A stretch of 64,000 nt of DNA, from positions 7,306,001-7,370,000 of the forward strand of contig NC_132974.1 in NCBI RefSeq assembly GCF_047496725.1. Reading direction: 5' to 3'. A program made the position numbers and the translations under genes. Shown here in pieces: positions 1 to 11,238 of the stretch (position 1 is its first letter; each line of letters begins with the position of its first letter). The notes under the pieces are model-generated. The model was given only the letters and a program-made list of their open reading frames with translations, did not search any database and was not told where the DNA came from. This DNA is from Anoplolepis gracilipes. Taxonomy: Eukaryota > Arthropoda > Insecta > Hymenoptera > Formicidae.

Positions 1-38
1 CAACTATTATGACAATGAATGTCTCTTGTATGTTTCAG

Positions 39-2146
39 GTAAATTTAATGATCCCATGGATGCGTGATCAAATAGCAGAGGCCTGGCATAACAGAAAAAG
101 TTCAAGGACTGCCGATAGGCGGTCCTTGGCCCTTTCTTCTGTCAGCACAGGCAATCCTGCAAGCAATAACACCATGCTTACACCATTACCTACCTCACCT
201 GAAAGCTTTTCCGTCAATGTTATCAGGTTTATAAATTTATATGATTTGATTGTTAAAATTCTGAAAAAATTAATCTCATACATTAATGTTATAATAACAT
301 TAAATCTTTTTATGTAGTATAGAGGGCAATATATTGGATGTAACAGTAAAGCCAGATTTTACTGTAGAAAATGTTAAAAGAATAGCAGTGATACATTTTT
401 ATGGTCAAGACACGACTAAACCCATTTCACGCTACCGTCTAGTTCATTCATCCAAATTTAAGCAGCTTGTGGATGAAAATTATATCAATGATGAGGATAT
501 CAATCAATATGGTAATTTTATCTATGTTAAACTATATGTTTTTATATACTCTCTTATATAATATTTCCTTGATTTCAAAGCTAAAATTTCAAGCTTGTAT
601 TATATATACCTATTATTTATATGTCTTTCTGTTAAATAAATCATTTATTGATTGTTACAGATGAATTATTATTAGTGGAAATTCGATCAAGTATTGTACA
701 AGAGAATCTTTCAGATGAAGCTCTTAAGGGTCCAAGTTTAGAAGCAATAGCTCAAGCTACAAAAGGTTTATCTAGTCAAAATACTAAATCTAAATCTGTG
801 CCATCTACAGAATGTCCCGCAGATGTAAGTATATTTTGTATAGTTTAGAAAATATTATATTACTTTATAATTATTTACAGTTTCAGAATGAAATTCGTAA
901 AATTTTAATAACTCTTGTACAAGCATCTGCAAAAATTTTAATGCATAGTCCAGATGCAGAAAAATTATACGATGTCATTAAAGAGAAACTGGAAGCCAGA
1001 TGTAAGCCCACTAATGATCCAAAAGTCGTGAAAACTCTTATAGAAATGGGCTATTCTCATAAGAAAGTTTTTAAAGCATTACGTCTTCGAAAGTAAATAT
1101 GAAATATAATATAAAAATTAAAGAGAATAACATTAATACTCATATATATATATATATATATATAAAATTAAAGAGAATAACATTAATACTCATATATATA
1201 TATATATATAACTTGATCATATAATATAAAAATATATCTTTGTTCTAGATCGAATATGACAGAAGCTTTGGAGTGGCTCATAGAGCACCAAGATGATTCA
1301 GATAATGAGGATGATGAAACAGACTTTTTATCTACGAATACAACAGATGAAAATGTTGCAGGTCCTAGTTCTTCATTGGGCACTAAGCAAAAATCATTAA
1401 AAGATGCATGCATTGAACTCTTTGAAACAGGTAATTCATGTACAAAGCAAAACTATGCACTTATTATTTGAAAAATAATACTTTAAACTGAAAGCATTAA
1501 AATATAAAAAAGTATATATTTCGAATTATTATATATCAAAATGCATTTAGGTCAGGATGAAAAAGAAAAAAATCTAATGCATATTATAGAATTATTGTTA
1601 GAAAGTTTTCGACAATACAAGAAAATGGAATTTAAACCTAACAAAAGAACAATGCGTTCGCTCGTGGAAATGGGTTTTGATGAAAAGAATGTTATAGGAG
1701 CATTAAAAATTACTGGAAATGATCAGGCCAATGCTGTAAGTTAAAATGCTTAATGTTGAGAAAATGTATACTGTATACTTTTAAATATGATTTTGATAGT
1801 GTGAATGGTTGCTGGGTGAAAGAAGACATAGCTTACAAGACTTGGATGAGGGCCTGGAATTTGATGGTCCGATTTATAAAGCAATTATGAGCAATTCTCA
1901 CATTCAGCTTAGTCTTACAAATCCTAAAATGTTACTTGGTAAGATAGAGCTAAAAGTATATGTGAAAAATTAAAATTTTTTTTTTTTTAAACTTTACTAT
2001 TTATTTTAGCATACTTATCAATGATAGAAACACCTGCATCGACAAATGTATGGATTAATGACCCTGAAGTATCACCTGTACTTAGTCAAATATCTAAAAC
2101 ATATCATGCTGAAAAACATGCCATCCATATGAATCGCTACACCTAG
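39..2146 (+). CDS. UBAC1: UBAC1/KPC2-like ubiquitin-associated protein (8 exons)
   Basis: Homologue of UBAC1 (KPC2), the non-catalytic subunit of the KPC ubiquitin ligase, which binds ubiquitin and proteasome. Exons read as 39-226, 318-511, 661-824, 881-1092, 1249-1430, 1551-1735, 1800-1938 and 2010-2146; phases close throughout. Order: a unique N-terminus rich in Ser/Thr, a ubiquitin-like region ending ELLLVEIR, a UBA domain (LIEMGYSHKKVFKAL then ALEWLIEH), an acidic linker, a second UBA (LVEMGFDEKNVIGAL then ACEWLLG), and the C-terminal STI1-like tail (LGL/SLTNPK then WINDPEVSPVLSQIS). All blocks match the family order. An acceptor-like TTTCAG precedes base 39; the first ATG after it, at 48, is the likely start, giving about 463 aa. 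If so the 5' UTR exon lies outside the window; a further upstream coding exon cannot be excluded. Human UBAC1 is about 405 aa, so the N-terminus is longer here. Confidence 0.93.
1116..1211. repeat. Tandem duplication ending in TA microsatellite, UBAC1 intron 4
   Basis: The string AAATTAAAGAGAATAACATT followed by AATACTC and a TA run occurs twice in succession (about 1116-1162 and 1166-1211). It looks like a simple replication-slippage duplication within the intron. Confidence 0.85.
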
Positions 2147-3127
2147 CATTATTGTGAAATTTATTTGAGTCTCTGTCAAACATTGATATTTTTATATAAA
2201 TTTACAAGTAATTCTCAAAGAAATTTGAAATATCAGTCATCAATTAGTGATTACCTGTAAAATTATTGCTTACTCATGTGCAATTATATAGTTGTATATG
2301 ATTACCAAAAATTATATATATATAAAATTATAGTTACTAATATTTAACATAATATTATGTATGAAGAGGAGGCTTCTTCACATAAGATATGCATTTCATA
2401 ATATGCTAATAATATGCTATTGATTACACATAATGATTTTTATGTAGAGCTAAAAATTGCTTTCAACAATTTATCTGTTGACGACTCTTAAAATGCTTTA
2501 ATATAAAAAAAGCTATTATTTTGCGCATAATATAAATTCTTAAATGAATTGGTAAAATCCAACATGTCAAATGTGTACATTGTTTTCTTAAACTAACAAG
2601 TTAATTAAAAAAATATACATGTTACAAAAAGTATATATTAAACTATAAAATTGCAGAACTTATTCCACTTATTCCTGTAACTATACCTTTATTGAAATAA
2701 TTGAAATTATTTTATTAAATATTCATTTTATTGAAATATTTATAACATATTAAATTAATAGAAATTTCTTTTTATATTTTTATTTTATAATAATTTCTAA
2801 TGATTCGTGTATAATGTATACGTATACCAGAGAGAAACCTCAGAGACGTGAGCCAGTTTTTCTTGAGACGCTTTTTCCCCCGGGACAGTGGCGCTAACTG
2901 TTTTATAGCTGGCGAAACTAAATAGATCCACTTTTTTCGATGCCACGGTAAAAACGACGGATTGGTTCGTGTCCATGCTAGATTTATAATTGTAATTAGG
3001 AAAAAGTACACGGAATCTTTATATTTTTTTTTTATTATATCTTAGTTTTATCTTACATCTTTTTTCATTTTAATACATATAGATAACAATATAGCTATAT
3101 GTGCTCTGGTAGAGAAATTATTAAAAT

Positions 3128-3206
<79 letters not shown>

Positions 3207-3350
3207 TAAATTCTGAACTAGTGCAGTCAGTTCAGCTGAAAAGATCAGATTCTGGATTACGTGCAATAGCGCCATTGGTTGTTGGCGGTAGAAAAATATT
3301 TTTGGTAGCGAACTTTGTGACATGTGTTTTGATCGAAATTTTTATCAATA
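2147..3350. other. Intergenic: UBAC1 3' end and CCDC25 upstream region
   Basis: AT-rich DNA holding the presumed 3' UTR of UBAC1 and the promoter side of CCDC25. A moderately GC-richer patch lies at about 2820-2970. I see no conserved reading frame; short ORFs here use non-ATG starts or run through the microsatellite. Confidence 0.6.
3131..3206. repeat. Compound (TA)n(GA)n microsatellite
   Basis: About 40 bases of TA dinucleotides pass directly into about 36 bases of GA with one interruption, some 150 bp upstream of the CCDC25 start. GA tracts near insect promoters can bind GAGA-type factors, but here it may simply be a microsatellite. Confidence 0.95.
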
Positions 3351-4371
3351 ATGGTTTATTATTTCACAAGTGAAGGTAATTGTTTTTTTTATTTCGCATC
3401 ATTATTTTTATTTTTAATAAAAGGGAAATTAGTATTATGTCTCTAAATTATTAATGAAATATTGTTTTGTTACTGATTTTGAAAGGTTAGACTAATATAC
3501 TGATTTTGCATTATAGTGGTACAGCCACCCATTACGTTGTTTATGGGAGTTGATAAATATGAGAGTAAGTAGAAAATAATGCACGATTAATAAAATGGTT
3601 TTTATAACATAATTAAAGTATGATTAATTGAATTTTGTTTAATATAGATGAAGACCTTATCAAGTGGGGTTGGCCAGAAGATGTTTGGTTTCATGTTGAT
3701 AAATATTCCTCTGCTCATGTATATCTTCGACTTCGACATGTAAGTATAATTATCGATTAAAGATTCATTATTTAATTAATATTAAATAGTATGATATATA
3801 AAATTGGTTTGATTTTTTTCAAAATTATAGGGTCAGACAATAGATGACATTCCCAGCACTGTATTGGAAGATGCTGCACAATTGGTAAAAGCAAATAGCA
3901 TTGAAGGCAATAAAATGAATGATATTGATGTGGTATATACAATGTGGTCAAATTTGAAAAAAACGCAAGGAATGGAGGTTGGTCAAGTTGGTTTCCACAA
4001 AGACAAAGATGTTCGTAAGATTCATGTTGCCAAACGAATAAATGCTATTGTAAATCGGCTTAACAAAACAAAACATTCAGAAGAAGTAAACTTTAGAGCT
4101 GAGAGAGAAGAGAGAGATAAAAATGAACGAGAAGACAAGAAAAAGCTCTTAAGAGAACAGAAAGAAAGAGAAAAGGCAGAAGAAAAACGACGTCAAGAAG
4201 AAGCAGAAATGAGGTAAATTATCATTATAATTATCTAATTTTAGTTATATTATTTGAAGCAAATGCACACATAATGTTATATTTTTTAGAAGTTATAATT
4301 CTCTATTTAATACATCTAATATGACTTCAAATACGGAGAATAGTGGATACGATTCGGATGATTTTATGTGA
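3351..4371 (+). CDS. CCDC25: CCDC25 homologue (NFACT-R/DUF814 domain protein, 5 exons)
   Basis: Coiled-coil domain-containing protein 25, a small conserved eukaryotic protein built on an NFACT-R (DUF814) domain. Exons are 3351-3375, 3517-3564, 3648-3739, 3831-4213 and 4290-4371, giving 209 aa against 208 in human. The start MVYYFTSE matches the family start MVFYFTS. Diagnostic blocks follow: YENEDLIKWGWPEDVWFHVD, SSAHVYLRLRHGQTIDDIP, LVKANSIEGNKMNDIDVVYT, WSNLKKTQGMEVGQVGFH. The last third is a highly charged Lys/Glu/Arg coiled coil, and the acidic tail YDSDDFM is the family's C-terminal signature. A cytosolic, RQC-related role is inferred from the NFACT-R fold; human CCDC25 has also been reported as a plasma-membrane sensor of extracellular DNA. 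AATAAA at about 4751 could serve as the polyadenylation signal. Confidence 0.97.
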
Positions 4372-4785
4372 TGAAACTAATATTAGCATTTGTAACATGT
4401 GCCTCATCCTCCACCGTCTCCAGCAAAAAATATGCAAAAGAAAACTGCAGGATAAAATGTGTAAAATATTTTTGTCAGGTACGATTACTTAACTAATTCA
4501 TGAATATGCTGTTTCAAATCTTTTCTGTAAAAGAGAGATATATGAATCATTGTACACTATGGTTGTTTTATAATAGAAAATTGATTTTTTATTCGTAAAT
4601 TTCAAAATATTGGTATTGATTAATCCATGATCATTGTGTATTGATAACAAATGATATTATTATCAGATTATGTTTATACATGTGGGGGTGGCAAGTATTT
4701 ATATAAATATATATATATTATTGTGTATTACATCTTAATATAATTAAAAAAATAAATTATAGGAATAAATTAGTGCAAAAACTCT
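4372..4785. other. Convergent intergenic spacer CCDC25/QTRT1
   Basis: About 410 bp between the stop codons of two convergent genes. AT-rich, with an AATAAA for CCDC25 near 4751; I see no gene. Confidence 0.7.
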
Positions 4786-7003
4786 TTACAATAGAGTAAC
4801 ATTGACAGCCTCCAAAGCATTAATTATCCATATTGGATAGTCTTTATTTGGATAAACTGCCAACATATATTCCTGTATAAATTTAGGGAATTTTTGTTCT
4901 TTTATACTGTTTCTGATGTCTCGCATTAGCTTCATTTGAAATGCAAGATTGTGAACTGTTAATAAATGACACGATACTGTTTCTATTGTAGCAATTTGAT
5001 GCAGATAAGCACGTGTGTAAGTCTTACAGGTGCTGCACTCGCACGATTCGTCTATTGGTATCAAATCTTTTTTATACTGCGCTTGCTTTAAATTGAGTTG
5101 TCCCGTTTGTACTAAAGCGCAACCAAATCTCTGAAAGTTTTATTTTAACATTTTAGTTTTCCAATATCATTCGCACATCAAAGTCTTTCAATGTATAATC
5201 TATAAAATACTCACAGCTGTTCTTGTTGGAAATACACAATCATACATATCGATTCCTAATGCACTGCATACAATTAGGTCAACTGCAAATCCAACACCCA
5301 TAAGATATCGTGGTTTATTCTTTGGAAGGATATTTGTTGATAAATGGACCATTTTCCAAAAATCGTCCTTGCTCTCCCCACCACTAAAGTCGTTATAAAA
5401 ATTATTATATATAAGATTTTAAGTTTATCTATGTTTTATATATATAAGAATCTTGTTCTTTTTTAATTTATCATTTATATTAATCTAATATAATTACCTC
5501 AAACCTCCTACGGCATATCCATTCACTTCTCGTTTAACTAATTGTCGTGCGCTCTCGGATCGTAGTTCAGGGTTGAGACCACCTTGCACGATTGGAAATA
5601 TACTTTGCTCATTTGATCTTTCATGTGCTGATAAACAACGATCTAGCCAACGTGTTGTTCTAAATTTCATTAAATTGATATCAGATTAATATAACATTTA
5701 ATTACAAATTACAAAAGGCAACATTTAAATATATGTAACATTAAAAGATTTTTTTTAAATAATTGTACCTATGCATTGCTTCTTCTACTCTTGGCCCAGT
5801 TAAGGTACTTTTAACAACATCATCGAGTTGCATAATTATATCAGCACCAATTACATTTTGAATTTGAATTGAATGTTCAGGTGTCAACATGCACTCAGAT
5901 TCTATAACATTGTACAAAAATCAATATACCTATATGTATAAGCTATGTTTTAATGTATATTTGAAAATATAAATATATTTGATTATACATACCATTATAT
6001 GGCGATTTAAACTTAACGCCTTCTTCTGTTATTTCGGCTAGATGTAACAACGAAACCATTTGGAAACCACCTGAATCCGTTAACAGGGCTCTTTTCCAAT
6101 TCATGAATTTATGCAAACCTCCGACTTTACATAGGACATCTGTACCCTGTCAATATTAAATATATAATTTGTTATAAATGTAGTTAAAATTGTTTATATA
6201 ATTTCTTCATTATTTTTTCACTGAGAGAGGGTATAACTTCTATACTTACAGGCCTAGTTCCAAGATGATAGGTATTGCCAAGAATGATTTGACAATCCAA
6301 TTGTTCCAATTGTTGGGGCAGTAATCCTTTTAGTGTTCCCTAAAAATTAGGTAATATTTGATGAAATTAGATTTTATTATTTATCTATATTACTGTATAT
6401 ACACAGTAATACTATAGTAATAATAAATAGGATACAAATATAAAGATATAATAGATAGATTTTTTATCTAAATATTTATAACAAATTTATGAAAATATAT
6501 AAGGTATTATTAATCTTTCAATTATAAATTATTGAATATGAATTTTTTTCATTAAGAAACAAGTTTCATTAAAAATGAGTTTCAAGCATGTAAGAAAACA
6601 AGAATTTATTACCAACGTCAAGGGATATCTGAATTTTAACAAAGTTGTAATATTCTCCACAAAATACAATAATAAATACAATAAAAATTATAAACAGTTA
6701 TTATCTTCTATGAAAATTCTTTATCTCAATTTAAAATGAAAGAGATTTTTAATATTTTATACATGCGATAATTGCGAGTCATCTTGTATGTAAAATTTAA
6801 ACAAATATTTGTTTAATATTTTAACAAATATTTATTACAAGAAAAAAAGTTTTATAAACCTGAGTTCCCACTGGCATGAATACTGGTGTATCTACATGAT
6901 GATGAACAAGTGTCATTCTTCCAGTTCTGGCTTTTGTAGTTTGACATTCGGCGAATATTTCAAAAATCAACGGAGCTTTTTGATTCGTTATTTCCGCTGA
7001 CAT
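4786..7003 (-). CDS. QTRT1: Queuine tRNA-ribosyltransferase catalytic subunit (7 exons)
   Basis: Catalytic subunit of tRNA-guanine transglycosylase, which exchanges guanine-34 for queuine in tRNAs for His, Asn, Asp and Tyr; in eukaryotes it works with QTRT2. Minus-strand exons in order: 7003-6860, 6339-6250, 6146-5993, 5901-5769, 5659-5498, 5383-5215, 5130-4786; 398 aa against about 403 in human. The first exon ends in TPVFMPVGTQ. Substrate-site blocks are ILGNTYHLGTRP, LLTDSGGFQMVSL (general-acid Asp), ADIIMQLDDVV, IVQGGL, RYLMGVGF and YDCVFPTRTARFG (nucleophilic Asp). The zinc site is CECSTC plus a further Cys/His in the last exon. Start MSAEITNQ is chosen over an in-frame upstream ATG at 7060 because it matches the family N-terminus better. 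Head-to-head with the membrane gene at 7487. Confidence 0.97.
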
Positions 7004-7486
7004 TTTAGAAAGTCCTACGTTCACTGTTGTACAATACGTTTTGAAGAAAAAGTTAAACATGTAGAAAAATTAAAAATTTATTTCTATATTTTTTAATCTT
7101 CCCTCTCGAGTGTTCGAAATAAATGAGAGGTTATGTTACAGTATCATTTTGCTCCACGTGTTCTTCGTTCTAGCTGCGCTTTTTTTACACTTTTAGCACT
7201 TAAATATATTTCGTACATTTTTTTTTACTGAACACCCTATATATAGTATGTGAGTTCGAGACTTGAGTAAATAAAAAGCTATCGAACACGACGAAGACGA
7301 AGACACGTCAAAACACATTCGAACTGCAAAGTAACAGTTATGAAACACGTAACGGATGTTACAATTTTATGCATGTAATTCCACAAATGTTTACACTATG
7401 ATTATCTCGTATCGGGTGTACGGTGTACGAAACGTATTCGGAGAAGAGAGTTGTTTTGCAACGGCTGTAACAGTTAGCCGGCAGAT
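7004..7486. promoter_or_regulatory. Shared head-to-head promoter, QTRT1 / GIIbeta-like gene
   Basis: Only about 480 bp separate the divergent start codons. It is richer in CpG than the flanks from about 7260 to 7470 and carries no long frame, as expected of a bidirectional promoter. Confidence 0.6.
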
Positions 7487-8301
7487 ATGAAAACCGAGGT
7501 ATCCTGGAAACGGCGATTCCTACGAAAGAAGCTCAAGTACATGCTGGTATGCGTCCTGGTGGTCGCTGTGATATTCGTATTTTATCAGCTGTTTTACTTC
7601 AAAGAATTGAATCGAGAGACGACGGGCAAACTGATCGCCGGCTCGTTGCGAGATAATCATCAAGTGATCGTCGGCAAACGGACTTCTAAATGGCATCAAC
7701 CGCAGCATTCCAAGCTGATACGTGATAAAAACGGTCGGACTGTGTCGTTGCGTGGTACGCGAGACCAAGACATTGCTAAGTATCTTCCCAATGATAATGG
7801 AAAATTTGTATGTTTTGCCTCGAAGAGGGAAATCGAGTTTGTGAAAATTAATGATGATTATTGTGACTGTCCGATGGATGGAAGCGATGAACCAGGTACC
7901 AATGCGTGCAATATTGGTATCTTTAATTGTGAAACTACTTCTAGAAAATCAGCAGGTATTGTATTGAAAACTTGAATATTGTTGCAATCAGATATAAATC
8001 AAATTTGAAATATTTAAAATCATATATATAAAATTGCAGCAAGAATATCATCGTATAAGGTCAATGATGGATTTTGTGATTGTTGCGATGGTTCTGATGA
8101 ATGGGCTGAAGCAGCACTTTTGTACGAGCTTAAAGGTAATTTTTAAAACATATTCCATTTTGCTTATTTAATCAAATATGGATATATATTGAGTATTAGC
8201 ATAATATTATTTTTTGTATTTTTAATAACTTATACTTGTTATTTATTACAGGATCAGGAAGTGTAAGTTTTCGTAGAGTTAAGTGCCCAAACAGATGTTA
8301 G
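7487..8301 (+). CDS. Type II membrane protein with glucosidase-II-beta N-terminal module
   Basis: Exons 7487-7955, 8040-8135 and 8252-8301 give 204 aa. A basic N-terminus is followed by one hydrophobic helix (about residues 18-37, LVCVLVVAVIFVFYQLF), so the protein should be anchored with its C-terminus in the ER/Golgi lumen. The lumenal half carries two Cys/Asp-rich LDLa-like units of the PRKCSH N-terminal type: VKINDDYCDCPMDGSDEPGT and YKVNDGFCDCCDGSDEW, ending CPNRC at the stop. These are the calcium-binding modules that let glucosidase II beta hold the alpha subunit. The rest of GIIbeta (acidic coiled region, MRH domain, HDEL-type tail) is absent, so this is a separate short protein, resembling what I recall of Drosophila CG7685. 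A possible alternative donor (GTAAGT) lies 11 bases into the last exon. The N-terminal module assignment is firm; partner and function are unknown. Confidence 0.85.
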
Positions 8302-8688
8302 TGAGAGAAAAGTGAACTGTAATTCAGATTGAAAAGAAAGTGCTGTTGTTTCTGGTATGGATTTATATATACATTATGACAAGTTGTTAAAAATATAATA
8401 AGTAAATATTTAGAACAACTCTTATTATCTTAGATTTTCATAAAAGTATACTTATTTAGTAATTTTTTGTATGTAAAACAAGGGAAATTAAGAAATTGCT
8501 AAATATAAAAAAAATAAGAAATCAAGTTTTTTATAGTTAGGAATCTATTTTTGAATTTAATTATTAATGTAATTACATGTGTTTTTAGTTTAATTAAAAA
8601 CTGAATTTCTCATTTCTCATTAATTAAAAAAAATGACTTTTATTAATATATATAAAAATAGTTATATAACAAAAAATCAGATTTAAAA

Positions 8689-8746
8689 AAGTCTCATTTA
8701 GATAGATCAATAATACAAGTCTCATTTAGATAGATCAATAATACAA
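8689..8746. repeat. 28-bp tandem duplication
   Basis: The unit GTCTCATTTAGATAGATCAA plus TAATACAA occurs twice back to back with no visible difference. A neighbouring ACAGCACACAGT-type motif is also doubled at about 8754-8802. Confidence 0.85.
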
Positions 8747-9319
8747 ATCATCTAGCACACAGTAATTTATAAGATACAGCACACAGTTATTTATAAGATA
8801 TAGAGAGTAATGTAGTAAAAATGCACCTACAATCATATGTACATATATATATATATATATATTTTTTTAATTTTTTGCATTATATTTATAAAGATGGATG
8901 TTTTGCATTAGATATAATAAGATATGATATATAATGAAAAAAATAGATTAAAATTTATAAAAATAAAAATTGGAAATCATGATTTTATTATATTTCCTTA
9001 TATTAAAATAAATAATTACAATCTATTAGTTTTAACTAGTAATTATTCCAAAAATATCACATAGTATATCATATAGCAATATAATATCATAAAAGTTGTA
9101 CAGTAATTATAATAATACTGTAAATATTATATCACATACATTTGTACTTAATGAACTTTATTATTTATGACTAGATTTTAAGAATATATTACGGATAAAT
9201 TATATATTGCAGAAATATTCCATAAAATAGATTCTATTAAAATAACTTGTTTAAATAATATCTGCAAGAATTAAATTACAATTACATATATTATCAATAA
9301 GATCATAATTTATATATAG

Positions 9320-9425
9320 TTTTGCTTGTTTTAATTCTCAAGTGAGAAAACAGTTATAATCTATTATAATTTGCTTGTTTTGCTTGTTTTAATTCTCAAG
9401 TGAGAAAACAGTTATAATTTATTAT
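9320..9425. repeat. ~46-bp tandem duplication
   Basis: A unit starting TTTGCTTGTTTTAATTCTCA and running through GTGAGAAAACAGTTATAAT is repeated about 59 bp further on, nearly unchanged. It lies just 3' of C2orf69, possibly within its 3' UTR. Confidence 0.85.
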
Positions 9426-9515
9426 TCTATCAATTTTATTATTATTTATTTATATGTAGATAAATATTCAATTAACATATTTTCAACATTTAATATTTGA
9501 GAAACGTATAACGAT

Positions 9516-11238
9516 TTATTCTACATTATTTCTGATATCTGTAAGAATATTAAAATGCGATGATAAACTTCGCGTTTTGTCGCCAAAATGTAAAGTACGT
9601 TGTACAGATACTCCCATATTTTGTAAGATCTCATTGAAGCTATTTTCTTCCAAACCAATCCATGGCCGATGAATGTCTTGCATTTGATACGGTGTAACAT
9701 GTACATGAGTATTTATTCCTAAAAAGAATAAAAAAATATGAATTTATTACAAAATATTGCCGGAAGATTATTTGAAGATATTTATCTGCTAGGTCATCTC
9801 ACTTAATTTGGCAAAGGATCGAAGTATACTATGCTCTGTAATCCATGTATTTTTGGGACCATTGTGTCCACCATCCAGCCACCACATACTTTTGATTATT
9901 TTTATAAAATTATTCATATTAATATTGTCATTTGGATTTTCAGCATAATAGTGAAATTCATAGAGAAATTGATTTAAAACCGCGCATCCTTTGCTGAATC
10001 CCATTAAGTTTAAATTTGTTGCTTCAATATTATAATCATCATCTGTATCCTAAAAAGTATAAATCAAAATGTTATGTATCAATATTTATCAATTTGATAT
10101 CTCAAGTATTATGTATATCATATTCAATGCATATAATATATAAGTTGATTTATATAAATTGTATCTTTCACGAGTATCTTACAATAAAGATATGAATTAT
10201 AAATATAATCATACACATACAACAATACATATCAAAATTGAAATGAAATCAATATGCAATTGGTTATAAAATTTTTTATATGTTATGGTTTTTTCTGCAT
10301 ACTTCTCCCATTTTTAATGTTTTAACATGTTCTAGACAGCAAAGAAGGAGTTCTCTTAAATGTTTTAAAGCCTTGTGCATCGGACAAAATGAGGGTGTAC
10401 CATATTTATCTCCTGGTACAAAGTTATCGAAACAACTGAAGACTGCATTTTTAGTTATTAACATCCTGAAAAAAATAAAATCATTCATAGGTAACTAAAA
10501 AGGTAACATAAAAAAAGAAGGAAAATTATAATTTCTTTCTAATAATTTTCATTAATTAATTAGCATTAACAAGAAATTATATCACATAGGATTATTAGTG
10601 AAATTTTTCTTTACATGAAATTGTGAATGTTTTACCTAGTTGGACGAACAATAAATACATGACTTCTAGGAAATTGTTCAGAAAGTATAGTTGCAGTGTT
10701 TTCTAAATTCCATTTCACATATTTCTTACTATCTGGATGCCTTTCCATATTTTCTCGAGTGTCCTGTAATAATTTTTCTTGATTATAACTTTATAATATC
10801 GCTAATATAAAATATATCAGTAAAAATGTCTTTTGTTAAAAACTAACTGATAATTCTTTCAAAGGACCAAGATATATTCATTTTTTTTATAAATATATCT
10901 CTTTATATAACTTTATATATCTTTATAAAATGTGATATATTATAAATTGAAGGAAATAACATAAGAATTATAATCATATTTGTAAGAAATATCAAGCTTT
11001 TTAAAAGATGTTGAACGGTCAATTAAGTTATTAAAAAAATAATTGAATATATTATAAAAATTATAATACTAATTATTTTTCATTTATTAAACATCAATCC
11101 TGAACATACTTGGACATCACCTCCAAAGAATACAAGAAGATCCTGTGTTGGCTGCAACTTTGGCGGTGTATAAAGTATATCGTTGCATCGGCCTGGAACG
11201 CCCGGTATATTTTTCCATTTCCAGATTTTCGATCCCAT
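9516..11238 (-). CDS. C2orf69: C2orf69 homologue (serine-hydrolase-like, 5 exons)
   Basis: Homologue of C2orf69 (UPF0565), a metazoan alpha/beta-hydrolase-like protein linked in humans to mitochondrial disease. Exons in coding order: 11238-11110, 10763-10636, 10465-10303, 10049-9803, 9718-9516; 289 aa, shorter than the human protein (about 385). The start MGSKIWKW has an in-frame stop three codons upstream. Conserved blocks are GVPGRCNDILY, LVFFGGDVQ, KWNLENTATILSEQFP, CFDNFVPGDKYG, LMGFSKGCAVLNQFLYE (nucleophile-elbow GxSxG as GFSKG), MWWLDGGHNG, THVHVTPYQMQD and RPWIGLEEN. WLDGGH and the HVHVTP block supply plausible acid and His residues of a triad, which is inference. Head-to-head with TPK1, about 1.05 kb apart. 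Confidence 0.93.

Larger units (their letters stand above)
8302..9515. other. Convergent intergenic, AT-rich with small tandem duplications
   Basis: No coding signal. It holds small tandem duplications at about 8690-8745 and 9320-9425 and a short TA run at about 8840. The 3' UTRs of the flanking convergent genes must lie here. Confidence 0.65.

Noticed and set aside
9521..9706. 61-codon minus frame beginning MYMLHRIKC
   Set aside because: Out-of-frame shadow of the last C2orf69 exon; the true frame reads HVHVTPYQMQDIHRPWIG.
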